Shown here: piece by piece, positions 24,959 to 33,035 of the stretch
Layout: each line of letters begins with the position of its first letter
Numbering within the stretch: the first letter of the stretch is position 1
Assembly (NCBI GenBank): GCA_036703985.1
Contig: DATNQN010000104.1
Coordinates: 1-64,000, forward strand
DNA length: 64,000 nucleotides
DNA from: Leptolyngbyaceae cyanobacterium
GTDB lineage: Bacteria > Cyanobacteriota > Cyanobacteriia > Cyanobacteriales > Aerosakkonemataceae
Direction of reading: 5' to 3'
Translations under genes and position numbers: made by a program
The notes under the pieces: model-generated
Told to the model about the DNA's origin: nothing
The model's database searches: none
Seen by the model: only the letters and a program-made list of their open reading frames with translations

Positions 24959-26131
24959 ATGCTCAATCCGAACCTGGATGAAATCCAGTTATCAAAAGAA
25001 GAATACGAAAGATACTCCCGCCACCTAATTTTGCCGGAAGTAGGACTGGAAGGGCAAAAACGCCTCAAAGCCGCCAGCGTCCTCTGTATTGGTACTGGTG
25101 GGCTCGGTTCCCCGTTGTTGCTGTATCTAGCAGCAGCAGGAATCGGAAAACTCGGCATTGTCGATTTCGATGTGGTAGATAATTCCAACCTGCAACGCCA
25201 AGTTATTCACGGCACCTCTTGGGTAGGTAAACCAAAAATCGAATCTGCCAAAAACCGAATTTTGGAAATCAACCCGGCTTGTCAGGTTGAATTGTACAAC
25301 ACTCGCATATCTTCAGCTAACGCACTCGATCTCATTAAACCTTACGATATCGTAGTGGATGGCACCGATAACTTCCCCACTCGATATTTAGTAAACGATG
25401 CTTGCGTATTGCTGAATAAGCCAAACGTTTACGGTTCCATCTTCCGCTTTGAAGGACAAGCCACCGTCTTCAACTACCAAGATGGGCCAAATTACCGCGA
25501 CTTATACCCAGAACCCCCACCACCAGGAATGGTTCCCTCTTGTGCAGAAGGTGGCGTTTTAGGTATTCTCCCCGGAATAATTGGAGTTATTCAAGCCACA
25601 GAAACCGTCAAAATAATCCTTGGTAAAGGTACAACCCTTAGCGGAAGATTGCTGCTATTCAACGCATTAGAAATGAAATTCCGGGAATTAAAACTGCGAC
25701 CAAATCCAGTGCGCCCGGTCATTGAAAAACTGATAGACTACGAACAATTCTGCGGTATTCCCCAAGCAAGGGCAGAGGAGGCGAAACGGCAAATGGAAAT
25801 CTCCGAAATGTCCGTCCAAGAATTGAAGCAGCTACTTGATAGCGGCGCAAATGATTTCGTACTACTTGATGTTCGCAATCCCAACGAATACGAAATTGCT
25901 AGAATTCCCGGTTCTGTTTTAGTGCCATTACCGGATATCGAACAAGGCGAAGGCGTTGAAAAAGTTAAACAATTACTTAATGGTCATCGCTTAATCGCTC
26001 ATTGTAAAATGGGTGGTCGTTCCGCAAAAGCGTTAGGAATTCTCAAAGAAGCAGGAATTGAAGGTACTAACGTCAAAGGTGGAATTACCGCTTGGAGTCG
26101 GGAAGTCGATTCTTCAGTTCCGGAGTATTAA
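24959..26131 (+). CDS. MoeZ-like adenylyltransferase-rhodanese fusion
   Basis: 390 residues: an E1-like ThiF/MoeB domain (about 10-250) with nucleotide loop GTGGLGSP (45-52), the DGTDNFPTRYLVND motif and catalytic Cys195 (PSCAEGG), then a rhodanese domain (about 275-390) with active-site loop CKMGGRS (Cys349). The zinc CxxC of E. coli MoeB is absent (NYRDLYPEPPPP), as in MoeZ. It adenylates and thiolates the C-terminus of small sulfur-carrier proteins for molybdopterin, thiamine or cysteine synthesis. A strong hairpin follows the stop. Confidence 0.9.
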   Translation: MLNPNLDEIQLSKEEYERYSRHLILPEVGLEGQKRLKAASVLCIGTGGLGSPLLLYLAAAGIGKLGIVDFDVVDNSNLQRQVIHGTSWVGKPKIESAKNRILEINPACQVELYNTRISSANALDLIKPYDIVVDGTDNFPTRYLVNDACVLLNKPNVYGSIFRFEGQATVFNYQDGPNYRDLYPEPPPPGMVPSCAEGGVLGILPGIIGVIQATETVKIILGKGTTLSGRLLLFNALEMKFRELKLRPNPVRPVIEKLIDYEQFCGIPQARAEEAKRQMEISEMSVQELKQLLDSGANDFVLLDVRNPNEYEIARIPGSVLVPLPDIEQGEGVEKVKQLLNGHRLIAHCKMGGRSAKALGILKEAGIEGTNVKGGITAWSREVDSSVPEY

Positions 26132-26139
26132 ACATAAAT

Positions 26140-26166
26140 TTAACCCCCCTTTTTGAGGGGGGTTAA
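26140..26166. terminator. Hairpin after the MoeZ-like gene
   Basis: TTAACCCCCC (26140-26149) and GGGGGGTTAA (26157-26166) form a 10-bp stem with a T-rich loop just after the stop at 26131. No T run follows the stem, so termination is plausible rather than certain; the CCCCCC-type hairpin is also common between genes in this genome. Confidence 0.55.
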
Positions 26167-26248
26167 CAAAACCGTTTTAATGCTCTAATTGCTGAAATTG
26201 AGCTAACTGGAACTAAAGAATATCAAACTAACTAAGGAGATATTGGCA

Positions 26249-26608
26249 ATGCTAGCTGTAAAGGAAAGTAATACTAACAAACGACCTGCAATCCTTAACA
26301 AACGAGTCTTCTTTCTTGATGATTTTCCAGGAAAAGCCACTATTTATCAAAATGATCTTCTTTATTTACATCTAAAAAAGGAACATGGGAAAAGGAAATA
26401 TAAATGGCAATTTGTGTTCGATCTTATAGAAAGCGGTAAAAATCCGAGAGGGGTAACTTTTACAAAAGAAGAATACAAAACATTAATTGACTTATTGGAA
26501 TCAAAACCATTTGATTGGAGAAATCGAACTTTAGGTAATTCCTCGAAATATTTTAGTCAATGCTTGAACTTTACAGCAATAGAAACCGGGTTTCTTACAC
26601 CCGAATAA
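26249..26608 (+). CDS. Hypothetical protein with repeat-derived C-terminus
   Basis: The ATG at 26249 is preceded by AAGGAGA (about 26234-26240), a good ribosome binding site, and gives 119 residues. The protein is basic, mixed alpha/beta and cytosolic (KYKWQFVFDLIESGKNPRGV), with no motif I recognise. Its last ten residues, AIETGFLTPE-stop, are encoded by a copy of the dispersed AGAAACCGGGTTTCT palindrome (26581-26595) plus following bases, so the gene has probably been truncated or extended by repeat insertion. Confidence 0.55.
   Translation: MLAVKESNTNKRPAILNKRVFFLDDFPGKATIYQNDLLYLHLKKEHGKRKYKWQFVFDLIESGKNPRGVTFTKEEYKTLIDLLESKPFDWRNRTLGNSSKYFSQCLNFTAIETGFLTPE
26581..26595. repeat. AGAAACCGGGTTTCT palindrome inside a gene end
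   Basis: A single copy of the dispersed palindrome family (others at 2581, 10271, 62271), in frame within the preceding gene, encoding ETGFL of its C-terminus just before the TAA at 26606-26608. Confidence 0.75.
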
Positions 26609-26670
26609 CCGACTGAGCAATACAGATTTTTAGTTAAGAAATGTAAAAATTACGGATTTTTTTTAGAGAT

Positions 26671-26892
26671 GTGAAATTTTCCTTAAAAAAAGGGCATATT
26701 AGAAATAGGAAAGACATGGAGCGATTTTTGCGAAGTGTCTTTCCCAGGAACCCACAAATAGATACGACATTGTACGGTTATACAGCTATCAGCCTAGAAA
26801 TCAAATCCCCAAATAAAAAATACTTTATAGATCTAATATCTATAAAGTATTTTTTATTTGGGGAATCGAATAACGGATGGTTAAGTGTTTGA
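26671..26892 (+). CDS. Short doubtful frame spanning a long hairpin
   Basis: A GTG at 26671 opens a 73-residue frame (MKFSLKKGHIRNRKDMERFL at the start). The first 45 residues look protein-like and the DNA composition fits its neighbours. The part after KSPNKKYFIDL is encoded by a perfect 27-bp inverted repeat, so the C-terminal half is a mirror artefact. It may be the remnant of a longer gene truncated by the inverted duplication. No family recognised. Confidence 0.3.
   Translation: MKFSLKKGHIRNRKDMERFLRSVFPRNPQIDTTLYGYTAISLEIKSPNKKYFIDLISIKYFLFGESNNGWLSV
26806..26864. repeat. Perfect 27-bp inverted repeat with 5-base loop
   Basis: The left arm (26806-26832, starting TCCCCAAATAAAAAATAC) and right arm (26838-26864) are exact reverse complements around the loop CTAAT. 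It is AT-rich apart from the CCCC/GGGG ends and has no T run after it. It could be an unusually long terminator-like hairpin, a palindromic small element or an inverted duplication. Confidence 0.9.
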
Positions 26893-27574
26893 ACAAGGCA
26901 TCGCGTTGAAATCATCAACCAATCTCCTATAAGTGTACGGTTTTATTCGCTACATCCAGATTTGCGATCGCGATCCTGCCACGCTTTGCCGTTATCAAAC
27001 CCCCAATCAAGCACCGCAACGTGGATTTTCCCAATCCAGAAGACCCCCACTACTTCACTTAAACGCTGTCACTTTTAATTTTGGCAGGGGAAAGATAAAT
27101 GACACGGTTAAAGTGAATTTGTACCCGAAACCCTATTAAGCTAACCAAATTAACGGCTGGGAATGCACACCAAGCCGTGTTAAGCCATTTCAATTGAAAT
27201 GCTCATACTTACTACTTTAGGCGTGTCTTGACCGCACGCTGGACTCGATCGACCAAAAATCTTTGGCATAAAATAAAATATTTTTTTAAATCTTCGGTTT
27301 ATCGGTCAAGTTAGTGTAGTATAATCGATATCACAAATCTAGAGACTCTTGCTAGTAGCGGCTGATGAGGCCGATCGTCTTCAAATAGCAACATCCGATG
27401 AGAGGGGAAAGGTAGATTTTTCAACCGTTTCCCCCCTTCACCTTTTTCCACTGCACGCCTTATGCAACTTAGATGCCCGTTAACGAATTGCCAATTCCCA
27501 GAAAATGCTTAGATTCACCTCTACCCCGTTGAGGGATCGATCGTCAAAAACTTACAACATTATCATCATTAAAA
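26893..27574. other. Long leader upstream of the Crp-type regulator
   Basis: 680 bp without a convincing gene. One frame ends KPPIKHRNVDFPNPEDPHYF-stop near 27061, which looks like a gene remnant I cannot name. TATAAT at 27320-27325 is a good -10 hexamer. Downstream, TTGCTA (27349-27354) pairs with TAGCAA (27386-27391), and GGGGAAA (27404-27410) with TTTCCCC (about 27427-27433), so the leader RNA of the regulator may be structured. Confidence 0.4.
27320..27325 (+). promoter_or_regulatory. Candidate -10 box for the Crp-type gene
   Basis: TATAAT within GTGTAGTATAATCG, about 250 bp before the start codon. No good TTGACA lies 16-18 bases upstream, so it would depend on an activator or be an extended type. 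Placement is by pattern only. Confidence 0.35.
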
Positions 27575-28162
27575 ATGACTATTTTCCCAACTTCGCTAAC
27601 TAGTTCTTCCCCCTTAATACGACGCAGATTTGCATACAGATCCCTCTTACCGCTCAGCCAAGATTACTTATGGCAAATAGAAACAGGCGCTATTCGTACT
27701 GCAACCTGGTTAAAAGACGGAACGCCGATCACCATTGGATTGTGGGGATCGGGCGATATCGTTGGCAAAGCACTCTCAAAAGCCGATCCTTATAGAATAG
27801 AATGCTTAACTGACGTAGAAGCAACTGCACTACCTCTTAGTAAATTGCCTCAACTTACTCAATCTATGGTTTTGCACGCACAACAATTAGGAGAATTTTT
27901 AGAAATATTACACAGCAAACCAGTTGATGCAGCTTTACTGCGCTTACTGATCTGGCTATCCCAGAAATTCGGTCGAGAAACAAACCAAGGTAAACTAATC
28001 GATTTGCGTTTAACTCATCGAGACATCGCAGAAATTATCAGTTCTAGTCGAGTAACAGTTACCCGACTGCTCAATGAATTTGAAAAGCAAGGAATTATTC
28101 AAAGCTTAGGCCGTAAATTTGTAGTAACTAACGAACAACCTTTCTGGCATTACGAAATTTGA
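27575..28162 (+). CDS. Crp/Fnr-family transcriptional regulator
   Basis: 195 residues, shorter than the usual 220-230. The N-terminal half is a reduced cyclic-nucleotide-binding-like barrel (WQIETGAIRTATWLKDGTPI, then LWGSGDIVG); the classic cAMP-phosphate cassette with conserved Arg is not seen. A dimerisation helix follows (about 95-125) and a winged helix-turn-helix (about 148-190, LTHRDIAEIISSSRVTVTRL). It resembles cyanobacterial NtcA/CysR-type relatives in its DNA-binding motif. The target is unknown; sulfur genes on either side make a CysR-like role possible. The long leader suggests RNA- or multi-site control. Confidence 0.85.
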   Translation: MTIFPTSLTSSSPLIRRRFAYRSLLPLSQDYLWQIETGAIRTATWLKDGTPITIGLWGSGDIVGKALSKADPYRIECLTDVEATALPLSKLPQLTQSMVLHAQQLGEFLEILHSKPVDAALLRLLIWLSQKFGRETNQGKLIDLRLTHRDIAEIISSSRVTVTRLLNEFEKQGIIQSLGRKFVVTNEQPFWHYEI

Positions 28163-28348
28163 GCGGAAGAATTTAGGAGTCAGAAGTCAGGATTAAGAAT
28201 AAACTCTTGATTCTAGACTCTTTCTCTCCTAGTTATTTAATTGTCGGGTGGGTTAAGCACATAAGACAATCTCAGCATCAAAACCAATAATTAAATTACA
28301 GCGCCGTAACCCACCATTGCCAAATTTGTAACAATTAATAAAATTGAT

Positions 28349-29182
28349 ATGTTCAAATTTCCAATGGCTAAAAATAAAATACTTTATAGTAAACCTAGTA
28401 AGGTAGCGGCATTTTTATTATTAATGTTCCTTTTATTTACGCCATTCGTCATCGTGAATGCGGGAGAACGAGGCGTAATCATGGAATTTGGTAAAGTACA
28501 AACGCAAATTCTCGGAGAAGGCATCCATACGATCGTACCGATAATTAATACTGTTAAAAAGTTAAGCGTGCGAGTGCAAAAACAAGAAATTTCAGCAGAA
28601 GCTTCTTCCAAAGACCTACAAGATGTTTTTGCTGATGTTGCTCTTAATTGGCATCTAATCCCATCAGAAGTTAATCTAGTTTTTCAACAAATTGGAGATG
28701 AAAATGCAGTCATCGAAAAAATTATCAATCCAGCAGTAGAGGAAGTGCTAAAAGCTGTAATCGCTCAATATACGGCAGAGGAAATTATCACTAAACGAGG
28801 AGAAGTAAAAGCAGGTGTAGATGATGGGTTAACTAATCGACTAGCCAATTATCACATTGCTGTTGATGATATCTCTCTAGTTCACGTTCATTTTTCAGCG
28901 CGATTTGGGGAAGCAGTAGAAGCAAAGCAAGTTGCCGAACAGGAAGCTAAACGCGCTGAGTTTGTTGCATTAAAGGCATCTAAAGAAGCTCAGGCCAAAA
29001 TAAACTTAGCAAAAGGGGAAGCCGAAGCACAAAGACTGATTCGGGAAAGTTTAAATGGCGAGGTATTGCTTAAGCAAGCTATAGAAAAATGGAATGGAAA
29101 TTTACCTTTGTTTCTGAGCAAAGACCCTCCGAAATGGTTGGATTTAGGAAAATTCGCTTCACCTAATCAGCCAACTCAATAG
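28349..29182 (+). CDS. Prohibitin/SPFH (band 7) membrane protein
   Basis: 277 residues: an N-terminal transmembrane helix (about 18-38), an SPFH domain (about 40-200) opening NAGERGVIMEFGKVQ, then a coiled coil rich in Glu/Lys/Ala (about 195-245, AKQVAEQEAKRAEFVALKAS). Order and length match bacterial prohibitins, which form large membrane rings that organise lipids and FtsH-type proteolysis. A second in-frame ATG 15 bases downstream is also possible. No protease gene is adjacent. Confidence 0.9.
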   Translation: MFKFPMAKNKILYSKPSKVAAFLLLMFLLFTPFVIVNAGERGVIMEFGKVQTQILGEGIHTIVPIINTVKKLSVRVQKQEISAEASSKDLQDVFADVALNWHLIPSEVNLVFQQIGDENAVIEKIINPAVEEVLKAVIAQYTAEEIITKRGEVKAGVDDGLTNRLANYHIAVDDISLVHVHFSARFGEAVEAKQVAEQEAKRAEFVALKASKEAQAKINLAKGEAEAQRLIRESLNGEVLLKQAIEKWNGNLPLFLSKDPPKWLDLGKFASPNQPTQ

Positions 29183-29191
29183 TTTGTTATC

Positions 29192-29653
29192 TCATTTTCC
29201 AGAAAAGAATATGGGCGTATCGAGGATTTTCAGTTGAATTAATCCCAAGATTAGTAGGGTGTAAGCAGTTGAGGAGATTAAGCCAGTCAGTAACTCTTTT
29301 TTAAAATCGCGCTTTTCGTTTTCACCTTGAAAAACTTCTAAAGTTCCTATTTGCATTAAAAGAATACCAGCGATATTAGAAATCCAATATCCGACAATCA
29401 AACCCGGTAAAAGTAAATTCGACGATAACCAACTACAAATATAGCCAAAACAATAGGCGATCGGCAGATTAAACAACAGGTCGTTCCACCAGCACAGGGG
29501 CGAGAGTAAATAACCAAGGATTAGAAGTAATCCGCCTCCGAGTTTTTTCGGCGTCAATTTTTTAAATATATCTCGCGGTACTTTTTGTAATTTCACCTGG
29601 CTTTGTGGTTCGACAAAGCTTAATTCTTCACGCACTTTTTGGGCGTTTGACAT
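29192..29653 (-). CDS. Multi-TM membrane protein of unknown function
   Basis: 153 residues with three or four hydrophobic helices (about 40-56, 62-85, 80-103 and 123-143). The cytosolic N-terminus is polar (ELSFVEPQSQVKLQKVPRDI). GGAG stands 7-8 bases before the ATG. Convergent with the prohibitin gene (9-bp gap). I recognise no family; a small integral membrane protein is all that can be said. Confidence 0.6.
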   Translation of the reverse strand: MSNAQKVREELSFVEPQSQVKLQKVPRDIFKKLTPKKLGGGLLLILGYLLSPLCWWNDLLFNLPIAYCFGYICSWLSSNLLLPGLIVGYWISNIAGILLMQIGTLEVFQGENEKRDFKKELLTGLISSTAYTLLILGLIQLKILDTPIFFSGK

Positions 29654-29829
29654 TTTAACTCCGTAAAATCGGTTGGTTTATCGTAGTTTAATCTACAGAT
29701 TGATTAAAAGTCTAGTGGTAAATGCTCCAAAATGGAAAAAAATCTGTATAATAAGTTGCTTTTTTGAGCGGCCATAGAGCAGATGTTTGCCCGTTTATAC
29801 AAGAATGAAAGGGGCAAATGAGGATTAAT

Positions 29830-29899
29830 TTATTTAAATTACTATAAGTCGATTGGTATACCGTAGTATATTATAGATTAAGTTCGGCTTTTGATATAA
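29830..29899 (+). promoter_or_regulatory. Candidate operator/promoter of rrf2-cysK
   Basis: Just upstream of the Rrf2 start is TTGGTATACCGTAGTATATTATAG, written here as TTGGTATACC (about 29853-29862) plus GTAGTATATTATAG. The GGTATACC palindrome and the overlapping TATATTATA give a site where an Rrf2 regulator could repress itself. Pattern only; no footprint is known. Confidence 0.35.
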
Positions 29900-30337
29900 A
29901 TGGAACCGTCTAGTAAGGTGAAATACGCTCTGCTAGCGCTCTTAGAACTAGCTAGCCACTACGAACGAGGAAAACTCTTATCGATCGAACAGGTAGTGGC
30001 CGAGCAACAAATCCCAGAGCGCTATTTAGGGCAATTGCTGATCGAATTGCGTCGTTGCGGTATTGTCCGCAGTCAACGAGGAGTAAAAGGTGGTTATTTA
30101 CTAGCTAGAGCGCCCCAACAGATAGGGCTGCTGGAAGTTCTAGATTGCTTAGAAGGTAAGCAATACCGCCGCGAGTCCAATGAGAAAGAATCCCAAACCT
30201 TGGAAAATATCATCATTCAAGAAGTTTGGGAGGAAGCAACAGCAGCCGCGATCGCTGTTTTAGGACGCTATACCTTACAAGTTCTCCATGAGCGAAGAAA
30301 CGATCGTCAAGAGTCGAATCCCATGTACTTCATTTAG
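29900..30337 (+). CDS. Rrf2-family transcriptional regulator (CymR-like)
   Basis: 145 residues. A winged helix-turn-helix (about 1-80) begins [15 protein letters not shown] and has [20 protein letters not shown] and the wing [17 protein letters not shown]; a dimerisation helix follows. The three clustered cysteines of IscR/NsrR are absent (only Cys52 and one in VLDCLEG), so no Fe-S cluster is expected, as in CymR. CymR senses cysteine supply by binding CysK. Here cysK starts 17 bp downstream, which strongly suggests the same partnership. Confidence 0.88.
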   Translation: MEPSSKVKYALLALLELASHYERGKLLSIEQVVAEQQIPERYLGQLLIELRRCGIVRSQRGVKGGYLLARAPQQIGLLEVLDCLEGKQYRRESNEKESQTLENIIIQEVWEEATAAAIAVLGRYTLQVLHERRNDRQESNPMYFI

Positions 30338-30354
30338 CTTTAGCGAGTATAAAT

Positions 30355-31320
30355 ATGCGAATCGCCGGTGATATAACCGAACTGATCGGACGGACTCCTT
30401 TAGTTCAATTGAATAAAATTCCTCAATCGGAAGGTTGTTTGGCTCGGATTGTCGTCAAGCTAGAAGGAATGAATCCCGCCGCTTCCGTGAAAGACCGCAT
30501 TGGTGCGAGCATGATCGAGGCGGCGGAAGAAGCTGGACTGATTCACCCGGGAAAAACCATATTAGTCGAACCGACTTCCGGCAATACTGGCATTGCGTTG
30601 GCGATGATCGCAGCGGCGAAAGGTTACGCCTTAATTTTGACCATGCCGGAGACGATGAGTAAGGAACGGCAAAATATGTTAAAAGCTTACGGTGCCAAAC
30701 TAGAATTAACTCCCGGTTCTGAAGGGATGAAAGGAGCGATTCGCCGTGCGGAACAAATTGCTGCCGCGACGACTAATGCGTTTATGCTGCAACAATTTCG
30801 CAACCCAGCAAATCCCAAAATTCACCGGGAAACGACTGCGGAGGAAATTTGGGCGGATACGGATGGTGAAGTGGATATTTTAATAGCTGGGGTTGGTACT
30901 GGCGGTACGATTACGGGTGTTGCGGAAGTAATCAAGCCACGAAAACCGAGCTTTCGGGTGGTGGCTGTCGAACCAACGAGCAGTCCGGTGCTTTCTGGTG
31001 GGAATCCGGGAACGCATAAAATCCAAGGCATTGGCCCTGGATTTATCCCGGAAGTATTGCGATTAGAATTAATTGATGAAGTGGTAGCGATCGCAGATGA
31101 AGAGGCAATTTATTACGGTCGCCGACTAGCTAGAGAAGAAGGATTGCTATCGGGAATTTCTACAGGAGCGGCAATTGCGGCGGCAATTAAAGTTGGTAAG
31201 CGCGTATCTAATGCGGGGCGCTTGATTGTCGTAGTTCAACCGAGCTTTGGCGAACGCTATCTGAGTACGCCACTATTTAAGGATTTAGAGTTGATCGAGG
31301 AGACGGCTGCTCTTAATTAA
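30355..31320 (+). CDS. cysK: Cysteine synthase A
   Basis: 321 residues, a fold-type-II PLP enzyme: Lys46 in [11 protein letters not shown] is the Schiff-base lysine, [10 protein letters not shown] (74-83) the substrate loop, [10 protein letters not shown] the phosphate-binding loop, and the C-terminal region SGISTGAA is present. It joins O-acetylserine and sulfide to make cysteine. It is transcribed with the Rrf2 gene (17-bp gap). Length and motifs are those of CysK rather than CysM or cystathionine beta-synthase. Confidence 0.95.
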   Translation: MRIAGDITELIGRTPLVQLNKIPQSEGCLARIVVKLEGMNPAASVKDRIGASMIEAAEEAGLIHPGKTILVEPTSGNTGIALAMIAAAKGYALILTMPETMSKERQNMLKAYGAKLELTPGSEGMKGAIRRAEQIAAATTNAFMLQQFRNPANPKIHRETTAEEIWADTDGEVDILIAGVGTGGTITGVAEVIKPRKPSFRVVAVEPTSSPVLSGGNPGTHKIQGIGPGFIPEVLRLELIDEVVAIADEEAIYYGRRLAREEGLLSGISTGAAIAAAIKVGKRVSNAGRLIVVVQPSFGERYLSTPLFKDLELIEETAALN

Positions 31321-31408
31321 GATGGGGAGATGGGGGGACAGGGAGAAAATTTTTGACTTCATACTTCATCCCTTTCCCTAGCCCCTAGTCCCTAGCCCCT
31401 AGCCCCTT
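31321..31408. repeat. CTAGTCCCTAGCCCC-type short repeats
   Basis: Heptanucleotide-like CCCTAGC/CCCTAGT units (31375-31408) lie between the convergent cysK and secreted-protein genes; a shorter run occurs at 32177-32203. These are STRR-type repeats frequent in filamentous cyanobacteria. Confidence 0.6.
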
Positions 31409-32056
31409 TCAATCAACGGGAGCGTCGGGAGATGTTGCGTCAATATCGGCTTGCGATAAGGTAGGAACCTGCCAACTGGTTTCACCTGCTTTAAATACTT
31501 GAATGGGAGGAATGTTTAATTCGATCGCACCCGTATCTGGATTAGTAGTGGCAATTAACTGAGATCCCGGTACGAGTTTGAGCGCTAGAGGTTCGGCTAA
31601 TTCTTGTCCTTGGGGATCGCCAGCAACTAAGCCATCCACTTTAGCTCCAGCTGGCAGATATACGCCGTCGCAGTTCCACTCATCATCCGTAACTTCACCA
31701 TCTGCTAGATAGAAAAGAGTGCTTTCATTAGCATTGGGGAAGAAAGATTTTTTAGGTTTGTGAGCGTAAACTGCCAAGGTGCTTCCAGTTTGATTGCTGC
31801 ATAAGCTCCAATTTCTAGCGGTTTCTAGAATATACTTCTGTAGCTGTAAACCTCCGATTTTTTGTTGAAGCTGCTCTGGCTTATACTCTGTTTGGTTCGG
31901 ATCGCTTTGGATTTTTAAAATGTCGTTCAATGCTTGGGTTACTTGTTGGTATTCATTGCTTTTAGTAAATTGCGGTCTATCTGCCAAAGAAGGTTTGGCT
32001 ACTACTAGATTGACCAACAAAACTAAAAATACAAGCAAGATTTTCAACGCTTTCAT
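31409..32056 (-). CDS. Secreted protein of unknown function
   Basis: 215 residues with a clear signal peptide (1-26: basic MKALK, hydrophobic core, cleavage after LADR-type PSLA-D). The mature part has a helical N-terminal region (QQVTQALNDILKIQSD), two cysteines (in WSLCSNQ and EWNCDGV) that could form a disulfide, and an acidic C-terminus (ADIDATSPDAPVD). AAAAAGGAG precedes the ATG by about 8 bases. Periplasmic; function not recognised. It is upstream of the CadD-type gene on the opposite side of a 130-bp gap, same strand. Confidence 0.65.
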   Translation of the reverse strand: MKALKILLVFLVLLVNLVVAKPSLADRPQFTKSNEYQQVTQALNDILKIQSDPNQTEYKPEQLQQKIGGLQLQKYILETARNWSLCSNQTGSTLAVYAHKPKKSFFPNANESTLFYLADGEVTDDEWNCDGVYLPAGAKVDGLVAGDPQGQELAEPLALKLVPGSQLIATTNPDTGAIELNIPPIQVFKAGETSWQVPTLSQADIDATSPDAPVD

Positions 32057-32185
32057 GACTTTCTCCTTTTTAATTTTATTCGTGGTATTGGATACTGTTC
32101 GCGGTCACATAAAGAACGTTTTGAATGTATTGATTATGGCAAAATTAAATGTTTGATTCTACATTCTCAACTTCTTTGCTAGCCC

Positions 32186-32893
32186 CTAGCCCCGAATCCC
32201 TAGACGCAGGTTATTTCTAACCATAGTTAGCACGCAGCAACAACTAGCTATCAGTGCTAATAAAGTTAAATAGGTACTTTCCAAGGTATGACTTTTAAAC
32301 AAAATCAAAGCACCTAATCCAATCAAGATGAAAGGTACGACGCTGTTGCCATAGCGAGCTAGATTATCAGCGATCGCAGGCACGTTAGTTAGTCGGTATG
32401 CTGCATAGCACCAAACTCCTACTAATGTGAAAAATATTCCTAGAATAACTAGTAAGCTTTGCCAGTTACTACTAGCAAATAACGGCACGTAAATACCGAT
32501 ATTGTCGCTGCCATTGGCGATAGTAACGGCGGCAACTCCATAAGTTTGGGGAGACAGAAAACCAGACCATAGAGAGTTAGTAGATGGTACGATCTCTGGT
32601 TCGTCTTCCGATTCATCTGAATCTCGATTGAGCAAGCTGCTAATCCCGATCGCGATCGGCACGATACCCAACATTCCAATCCAAGCTTGCGGTACGATCA
32701 GGCTGCCGAAAAAGCCAGGGAGACTAGCAGCGACTAAAGTTGCAAAGCCCAAATATTGACCCAGCACGATATGCCTAGCCCGAAATGCCGCAGTAACTTG
32801 AGAAAAAAATAGGGTAAGGATGACGATATCATCCATATTGGTAGCGCTAAATGCTGTTACGCCCGTAGGAATTGCCGTGACTAATCCGTTCAT
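32186..32893 (-). CDS. CadD-family cadmium-resistance-type transporter (paralog 1)
   Basis: 235 residues with about six transmembrane helices. The hallmark is the N-terminal ATNMDDIVILTLFFSQV (about 19-35), with the acidic DD inside helix 1, then GQYLGFATLVAASLPGF and GIVPIAIGISSLL. A polar Asp/Glu-rich loop (DSDESEDEPE) interrupts the middle, and NGSDNIGIYVPLFA repeats the first motif in the second half. CadD proteins are linked to export of cadmium or related cations; cyanobacterial members are uncharacterised. Two paralogs lie at 39803 and 40549. Confidence 0.85.
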   Translation of the reverse strand: MNGLVTAIPTGVTAFSATNMDDIVILTLFFSQVTAAFRARHIVLGQYLGFATLVAASLPGFFGSLIVPQAWIGMLGIVPIAIGISSLLNRDSDESEDEPEIVPSTNSLWSGFLSPQTYGVAAVTIANGSDNIGIYVPLFASSNWQSLLVILGIFFTLVGVWCYAAYRLTNVPAIADNLARYGNSVVPFILIGLGALILFKSHTLESTYLTLLALIASCCCVLTMVRNNLRLGIRG

Positions 32894-33035
32894 CTTAAAT
32901 TGACCTTTTTTGTTACTTTGACTGCTGTTTGTGTGAGGATGCCGTTTTGGTTTATTGATTTGCGATCGCCAAACTCGTGAATATCTTCAAAAATGCTCAA
33001 AAAGATTTATTCTTCTCCAGCTTTAAGTTATCCAA

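Noticed and set aside
24404-26131. JAMM plus E1 pair as an antiphage ubiquitin-like (Bil) system
   Set aside because: The E1 carries a C-terminal rhodanese and the MoeZ-type motif; no ubiquitin-like or E2 gene is present. Sulfur transfer is more likely.
26933-27139. 68-codon frame
   Set aside because: Low-complexity chance frame; a different frame (ending NPEDPHYFT near 27061) looks more like a gene fragment but could not be identified.
27358-27400. CTGATGAG followed by GGCC, resembling a hammerhead ribozyme core
   Set aside because: The conserved GAAA after stem II and the UH cleavage site at stem III are absent, and the flanks do not pair as required.
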